Made by a program: the position numbers and the translations under genes
DNA from: Planctomycetota bacterium
GTDB lineage: Bacteria > Planctomycetota > UBA8742 > JACQVU01
NCBI GenBank assembly: GCA_016209585.1
Contig: JACQVU010000484.1
Coordinates: forward strand, 1 to 19,604
Length of the DNA: 19,604 nt
Reading direction: 5' to 3'
Shown here: piece after piece, positions 1 to 7,736 of the stretch
Layout: every line of letters begins with the position of its first letter
How positions within the stretch are numbered: position 1 is the first letter of the stretch
Notes under the pieces: generated by a model
The model's input: the letters and a program-made list of their open reading frames with translations, nothing else
What the model was told of the DNA's origin: nothing
The model's database searches: none

Positions 1-473
1 ATTCGGTGTTCACCGAGCGCCTCATCGTAGAGGGGCGGGTGAAGATGGAGGGGCGCATCGAGGGCGCGGTGACCTATCACGACAGTTGCTACCTGGGGCG
101 CTACAACGACACGTTCGACGCCCCGCGCGCCATTCTCGCCGCGCTGCCCAACACCGAGCTCGTCGAAATGGAGGCCAGCCGCGAGGAAGGCCTGTGCTGC
201 GGCGCCGGCGGCGGCCGCATGTGGCTGGAAGAGCGCCTCGGCACGCGCGTGAACCACAAGCGCACCGACCAGGCGCTGGCCACCGGGGCGTCGCTCATCG
301 CCACCGCCTGTCCCTTCTGCAAGGTGATGCTGGCCGACGGCGTCACCGACCGCGGCGCGGGCGAGCGGGTCGCCGTGAAAGACCTGGCCGAGATCGTCGC
401 CGAGCGCCTGGCCGCGCCCGCCGCCGCCTCATCGTCCGCTTACGCCTCGCAAGCGGAGGCGCCGGCGCACTGA
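1..473 (+). CDS. CCG-domain (Fe-S)-binding oxidoreductase, C-terminal part (5' end outside window)
   Basis: The reading frame is open at the left edge and stops with TGA at 471-473, so only the C-terminal part is present. The visible cysteine pattern is C (codon 87-89), CC (195-200) and CPFC (309-320), i.e. C-X35-CC-X36-CxxC. This matches the CCG domain of HdrB/HdrD, GlpC and related iron-sulfur oxidoreductases, where it binds an unusual 4Fe-4S cluster. The sequences YHDSCYLGR and LCCGAGGGRMW are typical of the HdrD-like subgroup that passes electrons between flavoproteins, quinones or disulfides. The last 20 or so residues are Ala/Ser-rich and look like a non-conserved tail. The N-terminal membrane and ferredoxin parts expected for full-length members cannot be seen. 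The electron partner is unknown. A kinase gene fragment starts only 25 bp downstream. Confidence 0.85.
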   Translation, partial: SVFTERLIVEGRVKMEGRIEGAVTYHDSCYLGRYNDTFDAPRAILAALPNTELVEMEASREEGLCCGAGGGRMWLEERLGTRVNHKRTDQALATGASLIATACPFCKVMLADGVTDRGAGERVAVKDLAEIVAERLAAPAAASSSAYASQAEAPAH

Positions 474-498
474 GCCGCCGGTTGACGAGACGAGCGCC

Positions 499-731
499 AT
501 GGCCACCGAATCCCCCGGACCTCCCGGCACGCCCACCCGACTCTCGGCGCGGCTGACCGACCTGTACGCCCGCAAGGCGGTGGAACTGGGTTTCTGCGCC
601 GTGCGCCAGGCGCTGGCGGCCGTGCACGCGCGCCAGCGGGACCCCGACGGGCCGACGATAGATCGCCTGTTCGTCGCCCTCGGCATTTTGTCGGAGGCGC
701 AGGCGGAAGACGTGCGCCTTGCCGTCCGCGC
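499..731 (+). repeat. Direct repeat, copy A (kinase 5' end)
   Basis: A 233-bp direct repeat of 2599-2831, read at an offset of exactly 2100 bp, with mismatches only at 502, 582, 598 and 606 (about 98% identity). Similarity starts essentially at the ATG and no matching sequence is visible upstream of either copy. Confidence 0.97.
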
Positions 732-807
732 CGTGCCTCCGCTGACGTCGCGAAAACCGAAGGGAGCGTTGCGCGCACCGCGGAGGGTCTTTTATTCTGC
801 TTCATGA
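499..807 (+). pseudogene. Truncated 5' copy of the Ser/Thr kinase gene, fused to unrelated junction sequence
   Basis: The first 77 codons (499-731) repeat the start of the kinase gene at 2599-2831 with four base differences. Two are silent (582, 606) and two change a residue (502, Ala versus Pro; 598, Ala versus Thr). After 731 the identity ends abruptly. The frame then runs through about 25 unrelated codons to TGA at 805-807. The kinase, zinc-ribbon, membrane and TPR parts are all absent, so this is a remnant and not a working kinase. It begins 25 bp after the iron-sulfur gene, which may be where the kinase gene originally stood. Its stop lies one base before the ATG of the next gene, so if it is translated, ribosomes would arrive at that start. 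Confidence 0.75.
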
Positions 808-808
808 C

Positions 809-1192
809 ATGAACTACCGCGAGCAACTGCCCGAAGGCTGCCCGCCGGTCGAATCCGAAGAGATCGCTTCGCCGCGCGAGGTTTTTCGCTTGGCGCGAAC
901 GAACCCGCCGACCGACGATGACTTCAGGTCACAACGGGCCGAAAAGCCTCGTGCCCGATTCAACGTCGACGAGTGTCGCGCGCGGGGCTTGTCGGTCCAT
1001 GCCGACATTGCAGATAGTCGACACCTTCGTAAACTGCCGAGCCTGCGGGACCGCCCGCATGTCTGTCGCGTTCGATTGAATGCCGGAGCGGGCCGAATTC
1101 AACAGACGGGGGCACCGTCGCATCATACGTGGTGGCCCGCCAGGGACTTCGACATCCTGCCGGCATGCGCCGTGGAGGCGGAGGAATCATGA
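809..1192 (+). CDS. Conserved-looking hypothetical protein, 127 aa (first gene of two-gene cassette)
   Basis: I do not recognise a named family. The protein is soluble, charged and has no signal peptide or membrane segment. It opens with MNYREQLPEG and has a polar stretch NPPTDDDFRSQRAEKP (residues 32-47). Three cysteines (C11, C56, C86) precede a striking C-terminal block, CRVRLNAGAGRIQQTG (86-101) followed by HHTWWP (105-110). That aromatic/histidine block looks like a conserved core, and the composition is that of a real protein, not antisense noise. The stop overlaps the start of the next gene (ATGA at 1189-1192), implying translational coupling. No close ribosome-binding site precedes the ATG; GGAGGG at 782-787 is about 21 bases away. 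Expression may depend on readthrough from upstream or on a weak promoter (TTGCGC 769-774, 18 bp, TATTCT 793-798). Function unknown. Confidence 0.72.
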   Translation: MNYREQLPEGCPPVESEEIASPREVFRLARTNPPTDDDFRSQRAEKPRARFNVDECRARGLSVHADIADSRHLRKLPSLRDRPHVCRVRLNAGAGRIQQTGAPSHHTWWPARDFDILPACAVEAEES

Positions 1193-2334
1193 AGACCATT
1201 CGCCACCACGCGACGCTCTGCTACTACGACGGCGTGCAGGTCTTCGAGGCCCGTGATGAGATCGGCGGGCACTACGTGGCGGTGTTGGCGGAATCCGGCG
1301 CTCTCGAAGACCGGTATCTCGTCGTCGGAGTGGAACCGGAGCGGTTGCGACAGTTCCGGTCCGGCACGCTCGATCTGCGTTCCCTCTTCCTCAAACGCGG
1401 CGAAACCACCTGGTACCTTGCGACGCCGACGGCTGATATCGACGCGCCGGTGGAGATCGTCCCCCAGACCGGGAAGACCATCGATAGTCGTTTTCTCCCT
1501 GAAGCGGGTTTCGTGCTCCATCGCCGCGCGGCGTCGTCAGAAACCATCACCGAAGCACGGAAACGCAACAACTTGGTGTTGGAACTGGCGCTCGAACCTC
1601 CGGAGTCCGCGTCGGAACACCGCATCCACGCAGTCACCTTGGCGGGCGTGCTCACGCGAATCCAACGCATGGTGACGCACGCGTATCACGGCGCACGGCG
1701 GATCCTTGGAGAGGCCGGTCGACGCGACGCCGATCCGGACTCCTCCCTGCTGGACGTTATCGTTCCGGCTGCGCCAGGATCTTTCCGCGTCCTTCTCGCG
1801 GCGGCCAAGCGTTCGGACATGTTTGGGCAGACTGAAGTCCGGCGCGCGCTGGAACAGATCGACTTGATTCTGGAGAAGGCCGGCGACCCCGAGTCGACGT
1901 TGGCGGCGCTGAAGGAGCATCGCGGCCATTTCGCCGGCGCTTACCTCAATCTCCTTCGCCTCCTGGTCGAGGCGAAATCAGACCTTCGGTACTCGTGGGC
2001 GGAGCCATGCACCGTCGAGGCCACGGCTCGGTCGGTGAGCGGAGCGCAGGCGATCCCGCTCGTTGACCGCCTTGGCCGCGTGTCCAATCTCGCGCGGGAG
2101 ATCGTCACGATCGAGGGCACGTTGAGGAAGGGGGATTCTACGAACGGCTCGTGGCGCGTGGAGACGGAGCAGGGTGTGGTGGTGTCAGGAAAGACCGCTG
2201 ACGATGGACCGTCGCTCAGCGGTGTTAAAATCGACCACAAGTATCGCCTCGTGTGCCAGGAAGAGATCGAGGAGAGTTCGCTCGGGCGGGAGAAGCGCGT
2301 TTACTACCTCACCGAAATCGAGCCGGAGCCTTGA
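1189..2334 (+). CDS. Hypothetical protein, 381 aa, possibly DUF6575-like (second gene of two-gene cassette)
   Basis: The start is placed at ATG 1189, which overlaps the previous stop codon. An upstream in-frame GTG at 1129 would add a glycine-rich leader lying inside the preceding gene. The N-terminal 80 residues look like a beta-rich domain: LCYYDGVQVFEARD, then GGHYVAVL, RYLVVGVEPERLRQFRSG and TTWYLATP. From memory this resembles Pfam DUF6575, which I could not verify. The middle (about 165-285) is helical and charged. The C-terminus (about 300-379) again looks beta-rich (IVTIEGTL, GSWRVE, GVVVSG, YRLVCQE, VYYLTEIEP) and could be a small barrel. There are no signal peptide, membrane segment or recognised catalytic motifs. 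ATGA coupling to the 127-aa gene suggests the two products act together. Third-position GC is only slightly below that of the neighbours, so composition alone does not argue for recent transfer. Activity unknown. Confidence 0.75.
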   Translation: MKTIRHHATLCYYDGVQVFEARDEIGGHYVAVLAESGALEDRYLVVGVEPERLRQFRSGTLDLRSLFLKRGETTWYLATPTADIDAPVEIVPQTGKTIDSRFLPEAGFVLHRRAASSETITEARKRNNLVLELALEPPESASEHRIHAVTLAGVLTRIQRMVTHAYHGARRILGEAGRRDADPDSSLLDVIVPAAPGSFRVLLAAAKRSDMFGQTEVRRALEQIDLILEKAGDPESTLAALKEHRGHFAGAYLNLLRLLVEAKSDLRYSWAEPCTVEATARSVSGAQAIPLVDRLGRVSNLAREIVTIEGTLRKGDSTNGSWRVETEQGVVVSGKTADDGPSLSGVKIDHKYRLVCQEEIEESSLGREKRVYYLTEIEPEP

Positions 2335-2598
2335 AGCGTGGTTCCCCAACGGCGCCTTTTGCGGATGTGAACCGAATCACGCCGCAGCCGCGCACGAAGC
2401 CCGTGACCGCGCCCTCGCGCCGATGTACTCCAACCTCCTCGAACCCGGTTCGTGACCCGTCGATCCCCGGGGTTTCGCAGCGGGTCGAACGCGAGAATGA
2501 GGGTGTGGGACCGGCTCTTAACGCCTTCCTCTTGCGCCGCGAGAACCGTACTATCAAACGACCCCCACGCCACGCGGGACGCCGCTTCCTCTCTCTGC
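2335..2598 (+). other. 264-bp spacer with nested palindromes between the cassette and the kinase gene
   Basis: I see no gene here. CGAACC-C-GGTTCG (2440-2452) is a perfect dyad. It overlaps a larger imperfect inverted repeat, GTTCG-TG-ACCCG at 2448-2459 with CGGGTCGAAC at 2481-2490, whose loop holds the palindrome CCCCGGGG (2465-2472). TACTAT at 2549-2554 is a possible -10 without a good -35. The 13 bases before the kinase ATG are pyrimidine-rich and lack a Shine-Dalgarno sequence. The dyads could be an operator, a recombination site or a transcript hairpin; the sequence does not decide between these. Confidence 0.5.
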
Positions 2599-2831
2599 AT
2601 GCCCACCGAATCCCCCGGACCTCCCGGCACGCCCACCCGACTCTCGGCGCGGCTGACCGACCTGTACGCCCGCAAGGCGGTTGAACTGGGTTTCTGCACC
2701 GTGCGGCAGGCGCTGGCGGCCGTGCACGCGCGCCAGCGGGACCCCGACGGGCCGACGATAGATCGCCTGTTCGTCGCCCTCGGCATTTTGTCGGAGGCGC
2801 AGGCGGAAGACGTGCGCCTTGCCGTCCGCGC
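2599..2831 (+). repeat. Direct repeat, copy B (start of intact kinase gene)
   Basis: Second copy of the 233-bp repeat at 499-731. Here it continues in frame into the complete kinase gene, so this is the functional copy. Confidence 0.97.
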
Positions 2832-5800
2832 GCTCCTGCGCGACCTCGGCGCCGACGACCGCCAGCGGTTGGACGTGGCCTTCGGCGCCATCGCGCTCCG
2901 CGGAGGGTTTTTGACACCTGAGGAGTGGGACCGCGTCGTGCGCGCCCACGGCGAGCGGGTGGCGCGCGGCGAGATTGTTCCCGTGGCCGACATCGTGCGC
3001 GGCCTGCGCCTGCTGGAAGGGCGCGCGCTGGATCGCATCGTCGCCGCCGTGGAGGCGCAATGGGCGGTCTGCGACGCATGCGGCGCCGGCCAGAACACGC
3101 TGGGGCGGGAACCGGGCGCCACTGTCGCCTGCCGCGTCTGCGGCGAGGCCGTCCCGGTTCCCGACGCGCCGCAGCCGCGCGTGGTGGACGAAGTGATCGA
3201 GATCGGGTCGCCGGAGGGCGCGGAAACGCGCGCCTTTCTCCCGCCGTTCCCGCCGGAGCCGACGCCGAACGAGGAGAGCGTGGGTGGCGATGCGCCCGAC
3301 GTCGGGCCATTGCCGTCCTCTTCACCCCCCGCGCCGCGCGACATCGGCCCTTATCGCGTGATCCGCGAGGTCGGGCGTGGCGGCATGGGGGTGGTGTATG
3401 AAGCAGTGGACCGCGAACTGGGTCGGCGCGTGGCGCTCAAGGTGATCGCGCGCGGCGACGGCGCCGAAACGGAGGAACAGGCCGAGCGCTTTCAACGGGA
3501 GGCTCGGGCGGCGTCGAAACTGGATCACCCCGGCATCGTCAAGGTGTACGGCGCGGGGGAAGACGCCGGCGTGCGCTACTTCGCCATGGAGTTCGTCAGC
3601 GGCCCGTCGCTGGCCGACCTGCTCCGCGACGAAGGCCCCTTGCCGCCCGAACGCGCGGCCCACGTCGTGGCGCGGGTGGCGCGCGCGCTGGACTACGCCC
3701 ACCAGCGCGGCGTGATTCACCGTGACGTGAAGCCCGCGAACATCATGCTGCGCGAGGCCGACGGCGCGCCGCTCATCACCGACTTCGGCCTGGCGCGCGA
3801 AGCGCGCGAAGTGACCATCACGAAAACGGGCCAGATTCTCGGCACGCCGGCCTACATGGCGCCCGAACAGGTGTCCGGCGAGCGGCGCGACGTGGGGCCG
3901 GCGAGCGACCAGTACTCGCTCGGCGCCACGCTGTACGAGTTGCTCAGCGGCCGCCTGCCGTTCGAGCAGGCCGAGTTGCAATCGCTCATGCTCGCCGTGA
4001 TGTTCCATTCGCCGCCGCGCCTCACGCCCCGGTCGACCGGCGTGCCGCGCGCGCTCGAGACCATCGTGAAAAAAACGCTCGAAAAAGACCCGCGCCACCG
4101 CTACGCCACCTGCGCCGCGCTCGCCGAGGACCTGGAGGCCTTCCGCAAAGGCACGCGCATCGCCGCGCGGCCCCCCGGTCTGCTCACGCGCGCCTGGCGC
4201 TGGGCGGCGCGCAACCGGCGCCTCGCAGCCGCGGCGACGGTCGCGGCGGTTCTGGCTCCCGTCGCCGTTGGCTTCTACTTTCGCGCGCGGTGGCAGGGGG
4301 AGGCGGCGCAAGCGTCGGGTGACCGGGCCGACGCCGCCACGCGGGATCGCGAGAAAGCCGAGGCGGAACTTCGCGAACGTGAACGCCTCGCCGCCGACGC
4401 CCGCGCCCGTCGCGACGCCGCGCTGCCGCACCTGGAGCGCGGCCGAGCGTTGGTCGAGGGCACCACCAATCTCGACGTTTTGCGCGAGGCGCTGCCCTAC
4501 CTGAACAACGCCATTCGCGAGGACGCCGCCTGGGCCGACGCCTGGTACTGCCGCGGCCGCGCCTATCGCCGCCTGGCCGAGTACGCCGCCGCCATCAAAG
4601 ACTTCCGCGCCGCGCTGGCGGCAGACCCGGCCCACTTCAAGGCGCGGTACGAACTGGCCGTCTGCCTCTTGTCGTCGGTGGCGAACGTGGATTCGTCCAT
4701 GGGCATCCGCGATGAAGCCGCGCGCGAGTTCGAGGTGCTCGACACGCAGCCCGCCGCGCGGGAGTACGCTTTGGTGGCCAAGGCCTACGCCGCGCTTCTC
4801 GCCCAGCGATACGAGGAGGCGTTGAGTCTGTGCGACCAGGCGGAGGCGGTGAACCCGCAGTTCGGCGACCTCTACGCCGTGCGGGGCGGCATCTTCGGGT
4901 ATTACCTCTGGGGCCAGTCCGACATCATGCTGGATCGCACCGACCCGAAGCGGTTCGACGTCGCCCGCGCCATCGCCGACATGGAGAAGGCGGTGAAGTA
5001 CGACCCGCTCAACCGCGAGTCGCTCATCGTGCTCGCCCGTCTCTTCATGGACGCGAACCGCTTCGACGACGCCGAGCGCCTCGTGGCCCGCGTGCTCGAC
5101 CTCGACGCCTCGTACGCCCGCGCCCTCTTCTGGCGCGCCCACGCCCATGTCCGGCACGAACGCTATGAAGAGGCCCTCGCTGACCTCGACCGCGTCGCAG
5201 CCGGATTGCGACCGACCGAGACCAGCGGCGCCCGCGTGTACAGCACGCGCGGGTTCCTCAACTTCCTGCTCCGCCGCTTCGAGCCTGCCCGCGCCGACCT
5301 CTCCCTTCTGCAGGACGGCGGGCGGCCCGGCATCGACCTCTTCGCCATGTACCTGTTGAGCGCCACCTGCGCCCTCCTCGACGACGTCGACGGCGCGATG
5401 ACCGCCTGGGCCAAGGCGGAGAAGGCTCTGGCCTCGCAGCGCGACGCGAAGGACATCGGCCGCATTCTGAACTTCCTGTCGCTGAACAGCGCCTTCGTGC
5501 CGGTGATGCGCCGGACGTTCCACCTGGAGCCGGGCGTCTTCCTGCTGCCGCCGGAGAAGAAGAACGCATGCCGCACGATCTTCTCGTTCCTGCGCCTCAC
5601 GCCCGAGTCCGCCGCGGCGGTGAAGTGGTACCGCGAGTACAACACGTCGCGCATCTTCTCCATCACGCGCGACATCGAACTGGTGACGCGCGGCATCGCC
5701 GTGGTGCTCGACGACGAAGCAGCGTTTGCCAAGGTGAGCGAAGTGTCGAAGCGCACCACCAACGGCCTTGGCCCAGCCCAGTTCGCCAGTTTGCTGGGCG

Positions 5801-6147
5801 CCATCGTCGTGTACGAACGGTACGACCTCGCGCTCACCAAAGAGGGCGAACCGCCCGACGCCGCCGCGTACGTCCTGCGCGCCTCCGGCCGCACGCTGAT
5901 CAGCAACGACACCGGCGCGCTGGCCGACCTGACCGCCGCCGCCGCCCAGCCGTCGGGCGGCGATCTGCTGGCCGTGCGGTACGGTATCGCCACCATCCAC
6001 GCCCGCCTCGGCGCGGCCGACGCCGCCCTCGATGCCCTCCGCCTCTCCGCCCGCACCGGCTGGAACCGCTGGGCCGAGACGCGCGCCGACGAGGACTTCA
6101 GGAAAGTCGCGGGCGACTCGCGGTTCGGGGAGTTGACGGGGGGGTGA
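2599..6147 (+). CDS. Membrane-anchored Hanks-type Ser/Thr protein kinase with N-terminal zinc ribbon and C-terminal TPR region
   Basis: The protein has 1182 residues from ATG 2599. That start is supported by copy A, whose similarity also begins at its ATG. Domains in order: a helical N-terminal region (about 10-150) of unknown role; a zinc ribbon with C158, C161, C178 and C181; a Pro-rich linker; and a kinase domain (about 250-515). The kinase has the glycine loop GRGGMG (259-264), ATP lysine K281, HRDVKPAN (D376, N381), DFG (395-397) and APE (421-423), so it should be catalytically competent. A single membrane helix lies at about 542-561, followed by a charged coiled-coil-like stretch (565-615) and a long C-terminal region with TPR-like repeats, clearest at about 640-690 and 838-868. 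The expected topology is a cytoplasmic kinase with an external TPR sensor or scaffold. No Shine-Dalgarno sequence precedes the start. Substrates are unknown. This fits the large kinase families of Planctomycetota. Confidence 0.93.
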   Translation: MPTESPGPPGTPTRLSARLTDLYARKAVELGFCTVRQALAAVHARQRDPDGPTIDRLFVALGILSEAQAEDVRLAVRALLRDLGADDRQRLDVAFGAIALRGGFLTPEEWDRVVRAHGERVARGEIVPVADIVRGLRLLEGRALDRIVAAVEAQWAVCDACGAGQNTLGREPGATVACRVCGEAVPVPDAPQPRVVDEVIEIGSPEGAETRAFLPPFPPEPTPNEESVGGDAPDVGPLPSSSPPAPRDIGPYRVIREVGRGGMGVVYEAVDRELGRRVALKVIARGDGAETEEQAERFQREARAASKLDHPGIVKVYGAGEDAGVRYFAMEFVSGPSLADLLRDEGPLPPERAAHVVARVARALDYAHQRGVIHRDVKPANIMLREADGAPLITDFGLAREAREVTITKTGQILGTPAYMAPEQVSGERRDVGPASDQYSLGATLYELLSGRLPFEQAELQSLMLAVMFHSPPRLTPRSTGVPRALETIVKKTLEKDPRHRYATCAALAEDLEAFRKGTRIAARPPGLLTRAWRWAARNRRLAAAATVAAVLAPVAVGFYFRARWQGEAAQASGDRADAATRDREKAEAELRERERLAADARARRDAALPHLERGRALVEGTTNLDVLREALPYLNNAIREDAAWADAWYCRGRAYRRLAEYAAAIKDFRAALAADPAHFKARYELAVCLLSSVANVDSSMGIRDEAAREFEVLDTQPAAREYALVAKAYAALLAQRYEEALSLCDQAEAVNPQFGDLYAVRGGIFGYYLWGQSDIMLDRTDPKRFDVARAIADMEKAVKYDPLNRESLIVLARLFMDANRFDDAERLVARVLDLDASYARALFWRAHAHVRHERYEEALADLDRVAAGLRPTETSGARVYSTRGFLNFLLRRFEPARADLSLLQDGGRPGIDLFAMYLLSATCALLDDVDGAMTAWAKAEKALASQRDAKDIGRILNFLSLNSAFVPVMRRTFHLEPGVFLLPPEKKNACRTIFSFLRLTPESAAAVKWYREYNTSRIFSITRDIELVTRGIAVVLDDEAAFAKVSEVSKRTTNGLGPAQFASLLGAIVVYERYDLALTKEGEPPDAAAYVLRASGRTLISNDTGALADLTAAAAQPSGGDLLAVRYGIATIHARLGAADAALDALRLSARTGWNRWAETRADEDFRKVAGDSRFGELTGG

Positions 6148-6230
6148 GGGGGTGGAGCGCGGCGCGCGATTCGCCTTCGGCATCCTCACTTCCCACGTCC
6201 GCAAGCGCCGCTCCCCCAAGCGCCCAGGGG

Positions 6231-6259
6231 GTGACAATTCCGGTCGGGTCCGGTACATT
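6231..6259 (+). promoter_or_regulatory. Candidate sigma-70-type promoter for the zinc-ribbon membrane protein gene
   Basis: GTGACA (6231-6236, five of six to TTGACA) is separated by 17 bp from TACATT (6254-6259, four of six to TATAAT). This would start a transcript near 6266, about 65 bases before the ATG at 6332. It lies in the 184-bp gap after the kinase gene. Confidence 0.4.
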
Positions 6260-6331
6260 GCCGGCGAGCGTTCGCGTGGTGTCTCGGAGAAAAAAACCGG
6301 CGACTCTCCTCAGGCCGCGGAGGTTTCTTCC

Positions 6332-7594
6332 ATGATTGAACTTGCATGCCCGTCCTGCGGGAAGGCGCTCCGGTTCAAGGAGGCCGACGCCGGCAAGGGC
6401 GCCACCTGCCCCGCATGCCGCCAGAAACTGCGAGTCGAGGCGCCAATCGACGGCGAGGCCGAGCCGGCGGCGGAAGAGGGGGCAGAAGGCGCGCCGCCCG
6501 AGACGCCGGACGAAGCGCCCGCGGGCGAGGAAGCGCCGGACGCGCCTGGCTCGGCGCCGGCGCGCGCTGCCGCCGCCAAGGCCACTCGGCCGGTGGGCCG
6601 CGCGGGCTTGGGCCGGCGCTCCGGGGCGGGCCGCGCGGGCGCTGGGCGGCACGGTTCGCGCGGCGAGGCGCCGGCTCAGGCCACCTCCCTGGTCAAGGGG
6701 CTGGCGGGCGGCTCAGCCGGCATGGCGCTCATCGCGGCGGCGCTGTTCTTTCTCCCGTGGTACACGGCCGTGGTTGGAGGTTGCTTGTCCATCCAGCAGA
6801 CCGGGTTCCAGGCGTCGATCGGGGATTACTCCGTGCGCTTCGACAACGAGCAGATCGCGGTGGCGTCCGGCATGACCGCCGGCAAGTGGTACTCCAAGAC
6901 CGAGGCGAACGCGAAAACGGCGACGCTCGCGGCCGCGCAGGGAACGTCAGCGGACAAGAAGGACGAGGAGCCGAGCGCCGACTTTCCCCTGCTGTTGATT
7001 CCGTTGCTCGCGGCCGGCTGCGCCGCGTCGGCGATGCTGGCGCTGCTGGGGAAGTCGCCCCCGCGGGCGATGGGCACGGCCAGCGCCGCGATGACGGGCG
7101 CCGCCCTGGTCGTGATGATCGGGTACATGTTCGGCGGCATCAGCGCGGAACGGAAGACGAAGAAGGACTTTGAGACTGGAATGAACGAGGGCCTGGCCCA
7201 GCAGCGCGCCCAGGGCATGAGCCGCGAACAGGCCGCGCAAACTGAAGCCATGGCGAAAAGCATGGCGAAGAGCATGCTCAATGAGTCCCACGGGTTCGGC
7301 TGGTACGCGACGCCCGTCTGCCTGGGGCTTTCGCTCGTGTTGTCAATCGTGCAGGTCGCCGCATCGGGGATGGCGGCGGCCGGCGCGGGCCGTTCGCGTT
7401 CCGCGCGCGGCGGGCGCGGCGCCGGCGGGCGAGCCGGCGCATCCGGTCGCCTCCGCCCTGGCCGGCAAGCGGATTCCGATGAAGACGACTCCACCGCCGA
7501 GCCGGAGACCGGCGATCCGCCGCCGCGTTCGCCAAAACCGCGCCCGCGGTCCAGCGGGCGCTTGCGGCCACGGGACAGCGGCCGGCTTCGATAA
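6332..7594 (+). CDS. Zinc-ribbon multi-pass membrane protein of unknown function
   Basis: ATG 6332 is chosen because GCGGAGG (6317-6323) lies at Shine-Dalgarno distance and the zinc ribbon begins immediately. The longer frame from 6152 adds non-conserved sequence. The protein has 420 residues. The N-terminal ribbon has C6, C9, C26 and C29 (ACPSCGKALRF, TCPACRQKL), a type common in planctomycete membrane proteins. A Glu/Ala/Pro-rich and then Gly/Arg-rich linker (about 35-120) follows. Four hydrophobic segments lie near 129-150, 217-239, 248-270 and 324-348. The segment between the first two (about 150-215) may be extracytoplasmic. The Arg/Gly-rich tail contains SGRLR three times. I do not recognise the family. 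Position after the kinase gene, with its own candidate promoter, does not prove a functional link. Confidence 0.82.
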   Translation: MIELACPSCGKALRFKEADAGKGATCPACRQKLRVEAPIDGEAEPAAEEGAEGAPPETPDEAPAGEEAPDAPGSAPARAAAAKATRPVGRAGLGRRSGAGRAGAGRHGSRGEAPAQATSLVKGLAGGSAGMALIAAALFFLPWYTAVVGGCLSIQQTGFQASIGDYSVRFDNEQIAVASGMTAGKWYSKTEANAKTATLAAAQGTSADKKDEEPSADFPLLLIPLLAAGCAASAMLALLGKSPPRAMGTASAAMTGAALVVMIGYMFGGISAERKTKKDFETGMNEGLAQQRAQGMSREQAAQTEAMAKSMAKSMLNESHGFGWYATPVCLGLSLVLSIVQVAASGMAAAGAGRSRSARGGRGAGGRAGASGRLRPGRQADSDEDDSTAEPETGDPPPRSPKPRPRSSGRLRPRDSGRLR

Positions 7595-7736
7595 CCGCCC
7601 CTCGGCCGCGCCCCGCCTCTCAATCCGCGCCCGCCGTTTGCCGACAAGACAGGTGAGTCGTGGTCGCTCCCGACCCGGCGCCCCCGCTTGACCCGGCGGG
7701 CGATCGGGCGCCGACCGTTCGCTCACCGTGCGAGCC

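Noticed and set aside
1129..1188. Longer start (GTG 1129) for the 381-aa protein
   Set aside because: The extension is glycine/arginine-rich and overlaps the upstream gene by 60 bp; ATG 1189 in the ATGA overlap is the better start.
809..2334. Foreign base composition of the cassette
   Set aside because: A hand count of third positions gave only slightly lower GC than the kinase and other neighbours, so composition does not by itself support transfer.
2448..2490. tRNA-like T-arm (GGTTCG, GGGTCGAAC) suggesting a tRNA attachment site
   Set aside because: No cloverleaf can be drawn around it: acceptor and anticodon arms are absent.
2452..2598. N-terminal extension of the kinase upstream of 2599
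   Set aside because: The duplicated copy at 499 begins at its ATG and has no similar upstream sequence, and the extension looks non-coding.
732..2598. Terminal inverted repeats at the cassette ends
   Set aside because: Comparing the left end with the reverse complement of the right end showed only scattered matches, so a classical transposon is not supported.
3322..6258. A minus-strand open frame of 978 codons antisense to the kinase gene
   Set aside because: The composition is Gly/Val/Arg/His-rich with no recognisable domain, and the plus strand has an intact kinase with all catalytic motifs.
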